Position numbers and translations under genes: made by a program
NCBI GenBank assembly: GCA_963696625.1
Contig: CAVOKZ010000007.1
Location: 62,001 to 126,000 of the forward strand
DNA from: JAWVFN01 sp963696625
GTDB taxonomy: Bacteria; Actinomycetota; Thermoleophilia; Solirubrobacterales; 70-9
DNA length: 64,000 nt
Reading direction: 5' to 3'
Part shown: positions 25,212 through 40,269 of the stretch, one piece after another
Layout of the letters: each line of letters opens with the position of its first letter
Position numbering within the stretch: position 1 is the stretch's first letter
Notes under the pieces: model-generated
The model's database searches: none
What the model was told of the DNA's origin: nothing
Seen by the model: the letters and a program-made list of their open reading frames with translations, nothing else

Positions 25212-25733
25212 ATGTTCCGCTGGTACGTCATAAACACCTACTCGGGTCACGAGAACAAGGTCAAACAGAACCTCGAGCACCGCGTGCACTCGATGAGCCA
25301 GGAGCGCGACGTGCGCCAGGTCGTCGTCCCCACCGAGCAGGTCTCGGAGATGAAGGACGGCCAGAAGGAGACCAAGGAGAAGCGCACGATGCCCGGCTAC
25401 GTCCTCGTCAACATGGAGATGACCGACGACGCCTGGGGCCTGGTCAAGAACACCCCCGGCGTCACCGGCTTCGTCGGCTCGCGCAACAAGCCCGTCGCGC
25501 TCTCCAAGCCCGAGGTCGACCGCCTCCTGCACCGCGAGACCGCCGAGCGCCCGCGGACCCGCGCCCAGTTCACGATCGGCGAGTCGGTCAAGGTCATCTC
25601 GGGCCCGCTCGCCGACTTCTCGGGCGAGATCGCCGAGATCAACGAGGACGCCGCCAAGCTCAAGGTGCTGGTCTCGATCTTCGGCCGCGAGACTCCGGTC
25701 GAGGTCGGCTACGACCAGGTCAAGAAGATCTAG
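25212..25733 (+). CDS. nusG: Transcription termination/antitermination protein NusG
   Basis: A 173-residue NusG. The NGN domain starts MFRWYVINTYSGHENKVKQNL and contains RTMPGYVLVNMEM and the SRNKPVALSKPEV turn, and a KOW domain closes the protein (FTIGESVKVISGPLADFSGEI). AAGGAG precedes the ATG. It binds RNA polymerase and links it with Rho or the ribosome. The gene end overlaps the convergent vapBC-like stop codon. Confidence 0.97.
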   Translation: MFRWYVINTYSGHENKVKQNLEHRVHSMSQERDVRQVVVPTEQVSEMKDGQKETKEKRTMPGYVLVNMEMTDDAWGLVKNTPGVTGFVGSRNKPVALSKPEVDRLLHRETAERPRTRAQFTIGESVKVISGPLADFSGEIAEINEDAAKLKVLVSIFGRETPVEVGYDQVKKI

Positions 25734-26377
25734 CGGATCAGCTTCACCTCGACGCCGACGTCGACCTTGGTCCATGCGCGGTCGGCCGTGATCGCGGTGG
25801 CCCCGAGCTCGAGCGCGAGCGCCAGGCAGGCGCGGTCGGCGAACGACAATCCGGCCTGCGCCGTTGCGGCGCGCATCGAGCCGGCGAGCTCGGCCTGCGA
25901 GGCGGTGAAGGCGGCGATGATGACCCCCGCGCCATTGGCTTCGGCGAGCTCGCCGCGGGAGAGCGGATCCAACCGCCGACTCGCCTCCACGACCTCGGCA
26001 AGATTGACGGTCGATATCAGCGACCCCCGGACGACGCCGGCGACAGCGTCACCACCGCTCTCGCCCCGGAACAGCGCGATCAGCGCCGACGCGTCGAGGA
26101 CCGTCGCTTCGTCCATCCCTCGAGCTTCCCGCTCCTCCTGGGCGAATGCCTTTCGCCGCTCGGCGATCAGGTCATCGACCATGGATCCCTCGTAGGGGAT
26201 CGCCTGCCATCGGGCCTGGATGCGCTTCAGCGCGTCCTCGGGACGTTCGAGCACGATCGCGCGGCCGTCGGTGCGCACGTTGAACTCGTCTCCCTGATTG
26301 AGCCCGAGCTCGGCTCGCAGATCCGCGGGGATCACGACCCGCCCGTTGGCGCCGAGCCTTGTCTTGTTCGATGCCAT
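25730..26377 (-). CDS. Fused VapB-VapC (AbrB antitoxin + PIN toxin) protein
   Basis: One 215-residue frame holds both halves of a type II toxin-antitoxin pair. Residues 1-50 are an AbrB-type domain (TRLGANGRVVIPADLRAELGLNQGD), and about 50-86 are the usual VapB neutralising tail. A PIN domain follows from residue 88 with the acidic set D95 (VLDASALIALF), E128 (NLAEVVEA), D181 (FADRACLALA) and D199 (ITADRAW). There is no stop between the halves; an ATG at the junction could also start free VapC. It lies on the reverse strand between nusG and rplK, inside an otherwise conserved cluster. A TTG 39 nt upstream is an alternative start. Confidence 0.85.
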   Translation of the reverse strand: MASNKTRLGANGRVVIPADLRAELGLNQGDEFNVRTDGRAIVLERPEDALKRIQARWQAIPYEGSMVDDLIAERRKAFAQEEREARGMDEATVLDASALIALFRGESGGDAVAGVVRGSLISTVNLAEVVEASRRLDPLSRGELAEANGAGVIIAAFTASQAELAGSMRAATAQAGLSFADRACLALALELGATAITADRAWTKVDVGVEVKLIR

Positions 26378-26459
26378 GGTTGCCACCAGCCTGTCATAGC
26401 ACCGAAGCTGTGTCAAATCTGCCTCACCGTGTCACATCCTGGCTCCGGGCCCCTCCCGC
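26378..26459. promoter_or_regulatory. Intergenic region between vapBC-like gene and rplK with TGTCA repeats
   Basis: Three TGTCA pentamers occur in 42 bp (26392-26396, 26411-26415, 26430-26434), spaced 19 bp apart, about two helical turns. This could be the autoregulatory operator of the AbrB-type antitoxin half and would overlap the rplK promoter. Confidence 0.35.
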
Positions 26460-26465
26460 TATCCT
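26460..26465 (+). promoter_or_regulatory. Putative -10 box (TATCCT) for leaderless rplK mRNA
   Basis: TATCCT ends 9 nt before the rplK ATG, and the intervening bases (CACCCGCCG) contain no Shine-Dalgarno. Confidence 0.4.
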
Positions 26466-26474
26466 CACCCGCCG

Positions 26475-26909
26475 ATGGCGAAGAAGGAACTGACCAAGAT
26501 CAAGCTTCAGATCCCCGGCGGCGCCGCCAACCCCGCGCCCCCGGTCGGTCCCGCGCTGGGCCAGCACGGGGTCAACATCATGGAGTTCTGCAAGGCGTTC
26601 AACGCCCAGACCCAGCAGGAGGGCGGCACGATCATCCCGGTCGAGATCACGGTCTACGAGGACCGCTCGTTCACCTTCATCACCAAGACTCCCCCGGCCG
26701 CCGTCCTGATCAAGGAGGCGATCGGCCTCGCCAAGGGCTCGGGCGAGCCCCACGTCAACAAGGTCGGCAAGATCAACGCCGCCCAGATCCGCCAGATCTC
26801 CGAGCGCAAGATGCCCGACCTCAACGCCAACGACCTCGACGCCGCCGACAAGATCATCGCCGGCACCGCGCGCTCGATGGGCGTCGTAGTTGAAGGGCTG
26901 CCGGACTGA
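26475..26909 (+). CDS. rplK: 50S ribosomal protein L11
   Basis: A 144-residue L11 of standard length: N-terminal domain with KLQIPGGAANPAPPVGPALGQHGVNI, proline hinge KTPPAAVLIKEA, and an RNA-binding C-terminal domain ending TARSMGVVVEG. It forms the stalk base with L10 and 23S rRNA. It overlaps rplA (TGATG). No ribosome-binding site precedes the ATG, suggesting initiation on a leaderless mRNA. Confidence 0.97.
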   Translation: MAKKELTKIKLQIPGGAANPAPPVGPALGQHGVNIMEFCKAFNAQTQQEGGTIIPVEITVYEDRSFTFITKTPPAAVLIKEAIGLAKGSGEPHVNKVGKINAAQIRQISERKMPDLNANDLDAADKIIAGTARSMGVVVEGLPD

Positions 26910-27685
26910 TGGCCCACGGCAAGCGCTATCGCGAGCAGCGCGAGAAGATCGAGCCCGGCCGCCCGTACGAGCCGGCCGAGGCGATCGCCCTGGTCAAGGG
27001 CACCGGCACCGCCAAGTTCGACGAGGCAGTCGAGCTCCATGCCCGCCTCGGCGTCGACGTCCGCCACGCCGAGGAGCAGCTGCGCGGCACCCTCGCCCTG
27101 CCCGCCGGGCTGGGCAAGGACATCACCGTCGCCGTCTTCGCCGAGGGCGATCAGGCCCGTGCCGCCGAGGAGGCCGGCGCCGATTTCGTCGGCGCCGCCG
27201 ACCTCGCCGAGAAGGTCGAGGGCGGCTGGACCGACTTCGACGTCGCGATCTCCACCCCGGCGCTGATGCCCCAGGTCGGAAAGCTCGGCCGCGTGCTCGG
27301 CCCCCAGGGCAAGATGCCCAACCCCAAGGTCGGAACCGTCACCGACGACGTCGCCAAGGCGATCGGCGAGTCCAAGGCCGGCAAGGTCGAGTACCGCACC
27401 GACAAGCAGGCGATCGTCCACCTGACGATCGGCCGCTCGAGCTTCGACGCCCAGGCGCTGCTGCAGAACTACGCCGCCGTGATCGACGAGCTGATCCGCG
27501 CCAAGCCCGCCGGCGCCAAGGGCCGCTACCTGCTCTCGATCTCCCTCAGCACGACGATGGGCCCCGGCGTCCGCGTCAACCCGAACATCACCCGCACCGC
27601 GGAGATCCTCGGCGGCAAGGCCGAGGAATCCGACGGCGAGACCGAACCCGCCGCCGACGCCGAAGCCGAGCCCGCGACCGCCTAA
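26909..27685 (+). CDS. rplA: 50S ribosomal protein L1
   Basis: A 258-residue L1. The family signature is in LGPQGKMPNPKVGTVTDDVA, and the second domain carries YRTDKQAIVHLTIGRSSF. The C terminus has a 25-residue Glu/Ala-rich tail beyond the usual end. L1 forms the mobile L1 stalk and in many bacteria represses its own operon. It is followed after only 10 bp by the TolB/RTX-like gene instead of rplJ. Confidence 0.97.
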   Translation: MAHGKRYREQREKIEPGRPYEPAEAIALVKGTGTAKFDEAVELHARLGVDVRHAEEQLRGTLALPAGLGKDITVAVFAEGDQARAAEEAGADFVGAADLAEKVEGGWTDFDVAISTPALMPQVGKLGRVLGPQGKMPNPKVGTVTDDVAKAIGESKAGKVEYRTDKQAIVHLTIGRSSFDAQALLQNYAAVIDELIRAKPAGAKGRYLLSISLSTTMGPGVRVNPNITRTAEILGGKAEESDGETEPAADAEAEPATA

Positions 27686-27695
27686 CTGCGGCGTC

Positions 27696-28886
27696 GTGCG
27701 GCGGGGCAGGCACAAATTCGCCATAGCCGCGCTGGCAGCGGGCCTGGGCGTCGCCGCGATCTCGGTTCCAGGCGCCCGCGCCGCTTTCCCGCGCGCCGCA
27801 AACGGCCAGCTCGCCTACAGCGCCGGCGGCGCCAAGGTCTTCGTGATCAGCCCGGTGGGCGACAACCCCTCGAACATCACCGCCGGCTTCGGCAGCATCA
27901 ACGACGGGCCCACTTACTCGCCCGACGGCCGCAAGATCGCGCTCTCGAGCGGGGCCAGCGGCAGCCGTGACATCTGGCTGATGAACGCCGACGGCTCGTT
28001 CGCGGTCGACCTCACGCTCGGCAACAACACGCCGGACTCCTCGCCTGACTTTGCCCCCGACTCGGCCCACATCGCCTACACGTCGCGACAGGGAGGGGAC
28101 AACGACATCATCCTGATGCAGGTGAACGGCACCGCGCCGATCAACCTCACCCCGGGCAGTCCCGTTGACGACGGCGAACCCTCCTTCTCTCCCGACGGGG
28201 GTCGCATCGCCTTCACCAGCGAACAGGGTGGCGACAAGGACGTGATGGTCATGAATGCCAGCGGCACCGGGATCGCGAACCTGACCGCCGGGAACCCGAC
28301 AGACGATTTCGCCCCCACCTTCTCCCCGGACGGGACGAGGATCGCCTTCGCCAGCGAGCGCGGCGGTGACGACGACGTGATGACGATGCCCGCGGGGGGC
28401 GGCGCCCCGGCCAACCTGACATCGGGCAGTTCGACCGACGACACCGACCCGGCCTATTCGCCCGACGGCAAGACGATCGTGTTCGCCAGCCGCCGCAACG
28501 GCCCCGACACCGACATCTGGCTGATGAACGCCTCGGGCTCCAACGAGCGCCCGTTGACGGCGGTCGACCCCGGCGACGACTCCGACCCGGCCTGGCAGCC
28601 GGTCTTCGAGTGCTCCCACCAGCGCGCGACGATCGTCGGCACCCTCGGCCGGGATCGCCTGGTCGGCACCCGCGGCCCCGACGTGATCGTCGCCCTGCGC
28701 GGCAATGATCGCGTCTTCGGCCGGGGAGGAGAGGACCGAATCTGTGGAGGCGCCGGCGCCGACCGGCTCTCGGGCGGCGGCAAGCGCGACAGGCTCTTCG
28801 GGGGTGCTGGGAACGACCGCCTGATCGGCGGCGGCGGCAAGGACAAGCTCGCCGGCGGCAGGGGCCGCGACCGCACGAAGCAATAG
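27696..28886 (+). CDS. Exported TolB-like beta-propeller protein with RTX-like C terminus
   Basis: A 396-residue exported protein starting at GTG. A signal sequence (about 1-30) is followed by six or so PD40/TolB-like blades (about 40-300), each with a YSPDGxxIAF core and a DIWLMNADGS-type turn. The last 65 residues hold glycine-rich nonapeptide-like repeats (GRGGEDRICGGAGADRLSGG), resembling Ca-binding RTX repeats. It probably acts at the cell surface. It sits between rplA and rplJ, in the same direction, which breaks the normal rplKAJL order; co-transcription with rplA is likely given the 10-bp gap. Confidence 0.85.
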   Translation: MRRGRHKFAIAALAAGLGVAAISVPGARAAFPRAANGQLAYSAGGAKVFVISPVGDNPSNITAGFGSINDGPTYSPDGRKIALSSGASGSRDIWLMNADGSFAVDLTLGNNTPDSSPDFAPDSAHIAYTSRQGGDNDIILMQVNGTAPINLTPGSPVDDGEPSFSPDGGRIAFTSEQGGDKDVMVMNASGTGIANLTAGNPTDDFAPTFSPDGTRIAFASERGGDDDVMTMPAGGGAPANLTSGSSTDDTDPAYSPDGKTIVFASRRNGPDTDIWLMNASGSNERPLTAVDPGDDSDPAWQPVFECSHQRATIVGTLGRDRLVGTRGPDVIVALRGNDRVFGRGGEDRICGGAGADRLSGGGKRDRLFGGAGNDRLIGGGGKDKLAGGRGRDRTKQ

Positions 28887-28904
28887 CCCGCTAACATCGC
28901 GCGC

Positions 28905-29020
28905 CACAAACCTTCTGCCGAAGACCACCGGCGGGGCCGCCGCAACTTGGGGCCCGGAAGTCCGGTGCAGGTGGCGCCGAAGATTCACGCCTTCGAGCCC
29001 GCCTGCGCGCGGGCTCTTTA
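28905..29020 (+). ncRNA. Ribosomal protein L10 leader (rplJ operon autoregulatory RNA)
   Basis: The stretch carries the landmarks of L10 leaders: CTGCCGAAGACCACCGGC followed about 45 nt later by CCGGTGCAGGTGGCGCC, then a hairpin. The arms CACCGG and CCGGTG can close the kink-turn-containing stem that binds L10-(L12)n. Identification is from the motif pattern and its position upstream of rplJ, not from a covariance search. Confidence 0.7.
28995..29016 (+). terminator. Attenuator-type hairpin at the end of the L10 leader
   Basis: Arms GAGCCCGC and GCGGGCTC enclose 6 nt and are followed by TTTAG. Such a hairpin after the L10-binding domain is the expected attenuator of this leader class. The U tract is short. 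Confidence 0.6.
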
Positions 29021-29030
29021 GTTACGTCGG

Positions 29031-29058
29031 TCGGGGACAGACTTCAGTCTGTCCCCGA
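29031..29058. repeat. GGGGACAGAC-type palindrome between L10 leader and rplJ
   Basis: Perfect arms TCGGGGACAGACT and AGTCTGTCCCCGA with a 2-nt spacer. It resembles the GGGGTCAGACC palindromes of this window in size, G-run and AGAC centre, but with a different core. It lies 25 nt before the rplJ ATG, after the attenuator hairpin. Confidence 0.85.
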
Positions 29059-29083
29059 TGAGGCACGTAGAGAAACGAGACCG

Positions 29084-29872
29084 ATGAACAGAGAACAAAA
29101 AGAGGTCCTGGTCAAGCAGCTCGCTGAGGAGCTCAGCGACTCGCAGGCGATCTTCGCGGTCGACTACCGCGGGATCTCGGTACCGCAGGCGGCCGAGCTG
29201 CGCGCCGAGCTGCGCAATTCCGACGCCTCGTTCCGCGTCGTCAAGAACCGCCTGACGCTGCGGGCCGCGGACGCCGCCGGCACGGCCGAGCTCAAGGACT
29301 GGCTCGAGGGCCCGACCGCGCTGGCGCTGGTCAAGGGCGACGCCGCTGCGGTGGCGAAGACCCTGGTCAAGCTCGGCGGCGAGTTCGAGGTCCTCGACTA
29401 CAAGGGCGGCCTGATGGACGGCGCCGTGCTGGAGCCCGATGAGTTCAAGGCGATCGCCAAGCTCCCGGGCCGCGACCAGTTGAACGCCCAGCTCGCGGGC
29501 ATGGTCGCCAGCCCGATCACGGGACTCGTTCGAGGGCTTGGCTCGATGATCCAGGGCTTGGCCCTGCAGCTCGGCCAGATCGCCGAGAAGGGTCTCGTCA
29601 CCGGCGAGGCGCCGGCCGAGGAAGCTCCGCCGGCCGAAGAGGAAGCCCCGTCAGAGCCGGACGCCGAGAAGCCCGAAACTTCGCCCGAATCGCCAGACGG
29701 CGACGCAACGTCCACCCCGACCGAATTCGCGACCGCAGGCAGCGCAGGCGAAGCCGAGCAGCCCGCGGATGTTGTGGCGGAGGAGGCGGCGGTTGATGAA
29801 AAGACTGAGCCCGAGGCCGAACAGCCCGAGGCCTCGGATGAAACTGAAGACACCAAGGAGGACGATCAGTAA
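29084..29872 (+). CDS. rplJ: 50S ribosomal protein L10 with acidic C-terminal tail
   Basis: 262 residues. Residues 1-170 are a normal L10 (LAEELSDSQAIFAVDYRGIS, FRVVKNRLTLRA, and the C-terminal helix that binds L12 dimers). A further 90 residues are Glu/Pro/Asp-rich and low in complexity, beyond the family length. Such a tail lies next to the L12-binding helix and may be flexible on the stalk. The TAA overlaps the rplL ATG, coupling the two. Confidence 0.96.
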   Translation: MNREQKEVLVKQLAEELSDSQAIFAVDYRGISVPQAAELRAELRNSDASFRVVKNRLTLRAADAAGTAELKDWLEGPTALALVKGDAAAVAKTLVKLGGEFEVLDYKGGLMDGAVLEPDEFKAIAKLPGRDQLNAQLAGMVASPITGLVRGLGSMIQGLALQLGQIAEKGLVTGEAPAEEAPPAEEEAPSEPDAEKPETSPESPDGDATSTPTEFATAGSAGEAEQPADVVAEEAAVDEKTEPEAEQPEASDETEDTKEDDQ

Positions 29873-30252
29873 TGGCAGCAACGAGCACACAAGATTGGAT
29901 CGAGGAGCTCAAGGGGATTTCTGTCCTCGAGCTCTCCGAGCGCATCAAGGCGCTCGAGGAGGAGTTCGGCGTCTCGGCGACAGCCGTTGCGGCGGCGGCC
30001 CCGGCCGCCGGCGGTGACGGAGCCGCCGCCGAGGAGGAGTCGAGCACCGTCGACGTCGTTCTCACCGCGGCCGGCGAGAAGAAGATCCAGGTGATCAAGG
30101 CGGTCCGCGCGGCGACCGGTCTCGGCCTCAAGGAGGCCAAGGCGCTCGTCGACGAAGCCCCGAAGCCCGTCAAGGAGGGCATCGAGCGCGATGAGGCGGA
30201 GGGCCTTCTCAAGGAGATCGAAGAGGCCGGCGGCAGCGCCGAGCTGAAGTAG
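29872..30252 (+). CDS. rplL: 50S ribosomal protein L7/L12
   Basis: 126 residues, normal length. N-terminal dimerisation helices (IEELKGISVLELSERIKALEEEF), an Ala-rich hinge, and the factor-binding domain with VVLTAAGEKKIQVIKAVRAATGLGLKEAK. It forms the L12 stalk that recruits EF-G and EF-Tu, both encoded later in the window. Confidence 0.97.
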   Translation: MAATSTQDWIEELKGISVLELSERIKALEEEFGVSATAVAAAAPAAGGDGAAAEEESSTVDVVLTAAGEKKIQVIKAVRAATGLGLKEAKALVDEAPKPVKEGIERDEAEGLLKEIEEAGGSAELK

Positions 30253-30282
30253 ACAACTCGCTGCAATTGCTGAAAATCGGTG

Positions 30283-30332
30283 TCGATGCTGGTAGCCTCG
30301 GCGGGTTGTGTTTTTCGGCGCTACGCGCCGAA
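30283..30332 (+). promoter_or_regulatory. rplL-rpoB gap: upstream TAGCCT box and a perfect hairpin
   Basis: A TGGTAGCCT box lies near 30289-30297, the same nine bases as the -10 region of the better promoter downstream, suggesting tandem start sites. A perfect hairpin TTCGGCGC/GCGCCGAA with loop TAC follows at 30314-30332, preceded rather than followed by a T run, so on the reverse strand it would end in an A tract and it is not a good forward terminator. Confidence 0.45.
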
Positions 30333-30335
30333 CTC

Positions 30336-30365
30336 TTGACGGACCCAGCTACCGTGTGGTAGCCT
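30336..30365 (+). promoter_or_regulatory. Promoter of rpoBC
   Basis: A -35 TTGACG (30336-30341) and a -10 TAGCCT (30360-30365) are separated by 18 bp, a near-consensus housekeeping promoter. It would give a leader of about 75 nt before rpoB. Confidence 0.65.
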
Positions 30366-30448
30366 GCACGGTCGCGCGCCGGTGAGCCCTGTTTTGCCCG
30401 AGTCTTTCGCGCGGGATCCGTTCTTCGACTACCTGAGGAGTCGCCCAG

Positions 30449-38047
<7,599 letters not shown>

Positions 38048-38053
38048 CTGTAG

Positions 38054-38690
38054 TTACTCACCACCTTGTCCCACCTCGGCGAGCCGAGCTGCGGGCGGCC
38101 TCTTGCCGAGGGAGCCGTGTTTCCTTCGGAAGTTGTAGTACCAAAGCCAGCCGGGCAGGGCAGCGGTGCGCTCCGCCGAGGAGCCATAGATCGCTCCGTA
38201 GGCCCATTTGTTCTGCAGGGTCTCGATGAAGCGCTCGGCCTTGCCGTTGGGCGTAGGCGAGGCGGGTGGCGTCGTCGACGCAAACGTGGACGAACTCCCA
38301 GCCCCTTGAGCCCTCACCGCGGCGGCGCTCCCTGCGGTTGGCGTTCTGGGAGCTTCTCTGGCCGCTGATGCGGTGCCCGATGCCCCTAATCCGCCCCAGT
38401 TTCTTGATGTCAACGTGGACGAGCTCGCCGGGGCGCTTTCGCTCGTAGCGGTTGGGCGGCTCGGGGGGCTCGAGGCGGCTTCGCTTGCCGAGCCCGATCC
38501 GCTTCAGCCAGCGCGAGACCGTCGAGAGCGCCAGGCCGAGGACCTCGGCGATCTCCTCGGCGGTCATCCGCAGCTTGCGCAGCGCCTTGATCGCGGCCAC
38601 GCGGCCGGCCGGCAGGCGGTGAGGGACCCGTTTGGGCGCCGAGCTGCGGTCGAGCAATCCTTGCTCGCCTTCGGCCCGTCAGCGGACCAG
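38054..38690 (-). pseudogene. Degenerate IS481-type transposase
   Basis: Reverse-strand remnants of a DDE integrase-type transposase. From about 38690 the frame reads KWLVR, a TGA, then RAEGEQGLLDRSSAPKRVP, a helix-turn-helix (TAEEIAEVLGLALSTVSRWL), the NRYERKRPGELVHVDIKKLG start of the catalytic domain and VHVCVDDATRLAYA. The frame then shifts directly to PTPNGKAERFIETLQNKWAY and the normal end, RKHSLGKRPP-like. The catalytic middle, with the second Asp, is deleted, so the element is dead. It abuts the rpoC stop. No confident terminal inverted repeats were found. Confidence 0.85.
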
Positions 38691-38722
38691 CCACTTGCCT
38701 AGCCGTTACGAGCTGCAAGACC

Positions 38723-38759
38723 AAAAAAGAAGAGGCCCGCCGGATGGCGGGCCTCTTCT
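38723..38759 (-). terminator. Rho-independent terminator of the thrombospondin-repeat gene
   Basis: Perfect 14-bp arms AGAAGAGGCCCGCC and GGCGGGCCTCTTCT with a GGAT loop. On the reverse strand it is followed by six T, making a strong intrinsic terminator 20 nt after the exoprotein stop. Confidence 0.9.
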
Positions 38760-38779
38760 GGTTGGTGCTGCGGTTTCGC

Positions 38780-40135
38780 TTAGACGTGACGGAGCGTCAG
38801 CGCCCGGAACCTCATCCTTTTCTTCTTGTTGACCCGGGTGGTCACGCGGACCACGAGCCTGGTCTTGTCCTGGATCGCTGCCAGGAAATCGGTCTTGACG
38901 CCGAGCGTCAGGACCCTCTTGCGACCCGGCCGGACCTTCTTCTTGCCGGGTGAGGTGATGCCCGGAGTGCCGCGGCCGTCGAGCAGCCCGACCAGCTTGA
39001 AGCGGCAGGGCGTAGTGGCCTTCTTCGGGCACTTCAGATTGACCACGACCGCGTTCTTGGCCGCGGTCAGGTTGACGCCGGCGACAGAACCGCCCCCGGC
39101 ACCGTTCGGCGTGGAATCGCATGCGTCGCCGATCCCGTCACCGTCGGCATCCTGCTGACCCGGGTTGGCGACCGTCGGGCAATTGTCGGTGCCGTTGCCG
39201 GCGCCGTCGCCGTCATCGTCGCCGTTGGGCGTCGAATCGCAGACGTCGCCGATCCCGTCACCGTCGGCATCCTGCTGACCCGGGTTGGCGACCGTCGGGC
39301 AGCTATCGGTGCCGTTGTCGACGCCGTCGCCGTCATCGTCGCCGTTGGGCGTCGAATCGCAGACGTCGCCGATTCCGTCACCGTCGGTGTCCTGCTGACC
39401 CGGATTGGCGTCGTCGGGACAGTTGTCGGTTGCGTTGTCGACGCCGTCGCCGTCATCGTCCTCGACCGCCAGGGAGGCGGTGAGCGAGACGTTGTCGTAG
39501 TCGACCGAGTTCAGCGGAATCACTGCGACCGACCCGACGAACTCCGTCGTGATCCGGATCTTGTAGTTGTGACCGATCGTCAGCTGGCTCGGATTCACCG
39601 TTACCGACGGATACGAGGCCCAGGAGGCATCGGTCACCGGCGCCTGGTTGATCAGAGTCGTGGACGTTGCCGTCCCGGTATCGACGAGCGCGGCGCTGAA
39701 GTTGATCGAGGTGAGCAACTGCAGCAGCCCGTCGACGTTGCCCTGGCGGTCGATGTTGAACCGGACCAGGTCCGGGGCAACCCCTCCGGCGCCGTTGTAG
39801 GTGAACTCCGGGCTCTCCCAGATGCCGCGCACGACAGTGGCGACGCTGGCGATTCCCGTAGTCGAAGTGCTCAGATAGCCGTCAGCCGCTCCGCCTGCGC
39901 CACCGGAGGCCACGAAGTCGTTATTGACGATCGGACACGTGACAAGCGGCAGGATGCAGAGCAGACCTTGCTGCTGGCTGCTTTCGGTCCAGCCACCCCC
40001 GGAGGACGCGAAGTCACGCGATTCCTGTGTCGGGTGGTATTGCGAAGTAGCGGCGCCGGCCGATGTGGCCCCAAGCGCCAATAATGAGAGAGCCGCGACA
40101 AAAGCGATCGCGGCTCTCGAGCCAAGTCCCTTCAT
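38780..40135 (-). CDS. Secreted protein with thrombospondin type-3-like Ca-binding repeats
   Basis: A 451-residue exported protein. A signal peptide (1-29) is followed by a beta-rich domain (about 30-222). Then three 40-residue repeats (about 226-345) carry DDDGDGVDNATDNCPDDANP and DTDGDGIGDVCD-type Asp loops, characteristic of thrombospondin type-3 calcium repeats. A C-terminal beta-domain is rich in Lys and Arg (CPKKATTPCRFKLVG onward). AAGGAAGG precedes the ATG. It is probably a calcium-dependent surface protein; the ligand is unknown. Confidence 0.87.
   Translation of the reverse strand: MKGLGSRAAIAFVAALSLLALGATSAGAATSQYHPTQESRDFASSGGGWTESSQQQGLLCILPLVTCPIVNNDFVASGGAGGAADGYLSTSTTGIASVATVVRGIWESPEFTYNGAGGVAPDLVRFNIDRQGNVDGLLQLLTSINFSAALVDTGTATSTTLINQAPVTDASWASYPSVTVNPSQLTIGHNYKIRITTEFVGSVAVIPLNSVDYDNVSLTASLAVEDDDGDGVDNATDNCPDDANPGQQDTDGDGIGDVCDSTPNGDDDGDGVDNGTDSCPTVANPGQQDADGDGIGDVCDSTPNGDDDGDGAGNGTDNCPTVANPGQQDADGDGIGDACDSTPNGAGGGSVAGVNLTAAKNAVVVNLKCPKKATTPCRFKLVGLLDGRGTPGITSPGKKKVRPGRKRVLTLGVKTDFLAAIQDKTRLVVRVTTRVNKKKRMRFRALTLRHV
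39101..39460. repeat. 120-bp tandem repeat, three units (in-frame)
   Basis: The unit encodes one 40-residue thrombospondin-3-like repeat. Units two and three differ by only a few bases over long blocks, so the array is young or homogenised and may vary in copy number. Confidence 0.9.
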
Positions 40136-40269
40136 GAAGCCCCTTCCTTACCCATCCGTGGTTATTAGCCCGGCCACCTTACTTGGTAGGCAGTGCGCCA
40201 TGAGCCGAACGTGCGTCCAGTTCGGACAAACGGGCTAAAGACCGGACGTTGCTGCCGATAAAGCCGGAT
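40136..40269. other. Intergenic gap, nothing recognised
   Basis: About 130 bp upstream of the thrombospondin-repeat gene. It should hold that gene's promoter, but no clear -35/-10 pair is visible. Confidence 0.5.

Noticed and set aside
26384..26416. TTGACA as the -35 of a promoter for the vapBC-like gene
   Set aside because: The nearest TA-containing -10 candidate is only 12 bp away, and none is found at 16-18 bp.
39101..39460. CRISPR-like or MITE array
   Set aside because: The period is 120 bp without spacers and is in frame with a thrombospondin-3 repeat protein.
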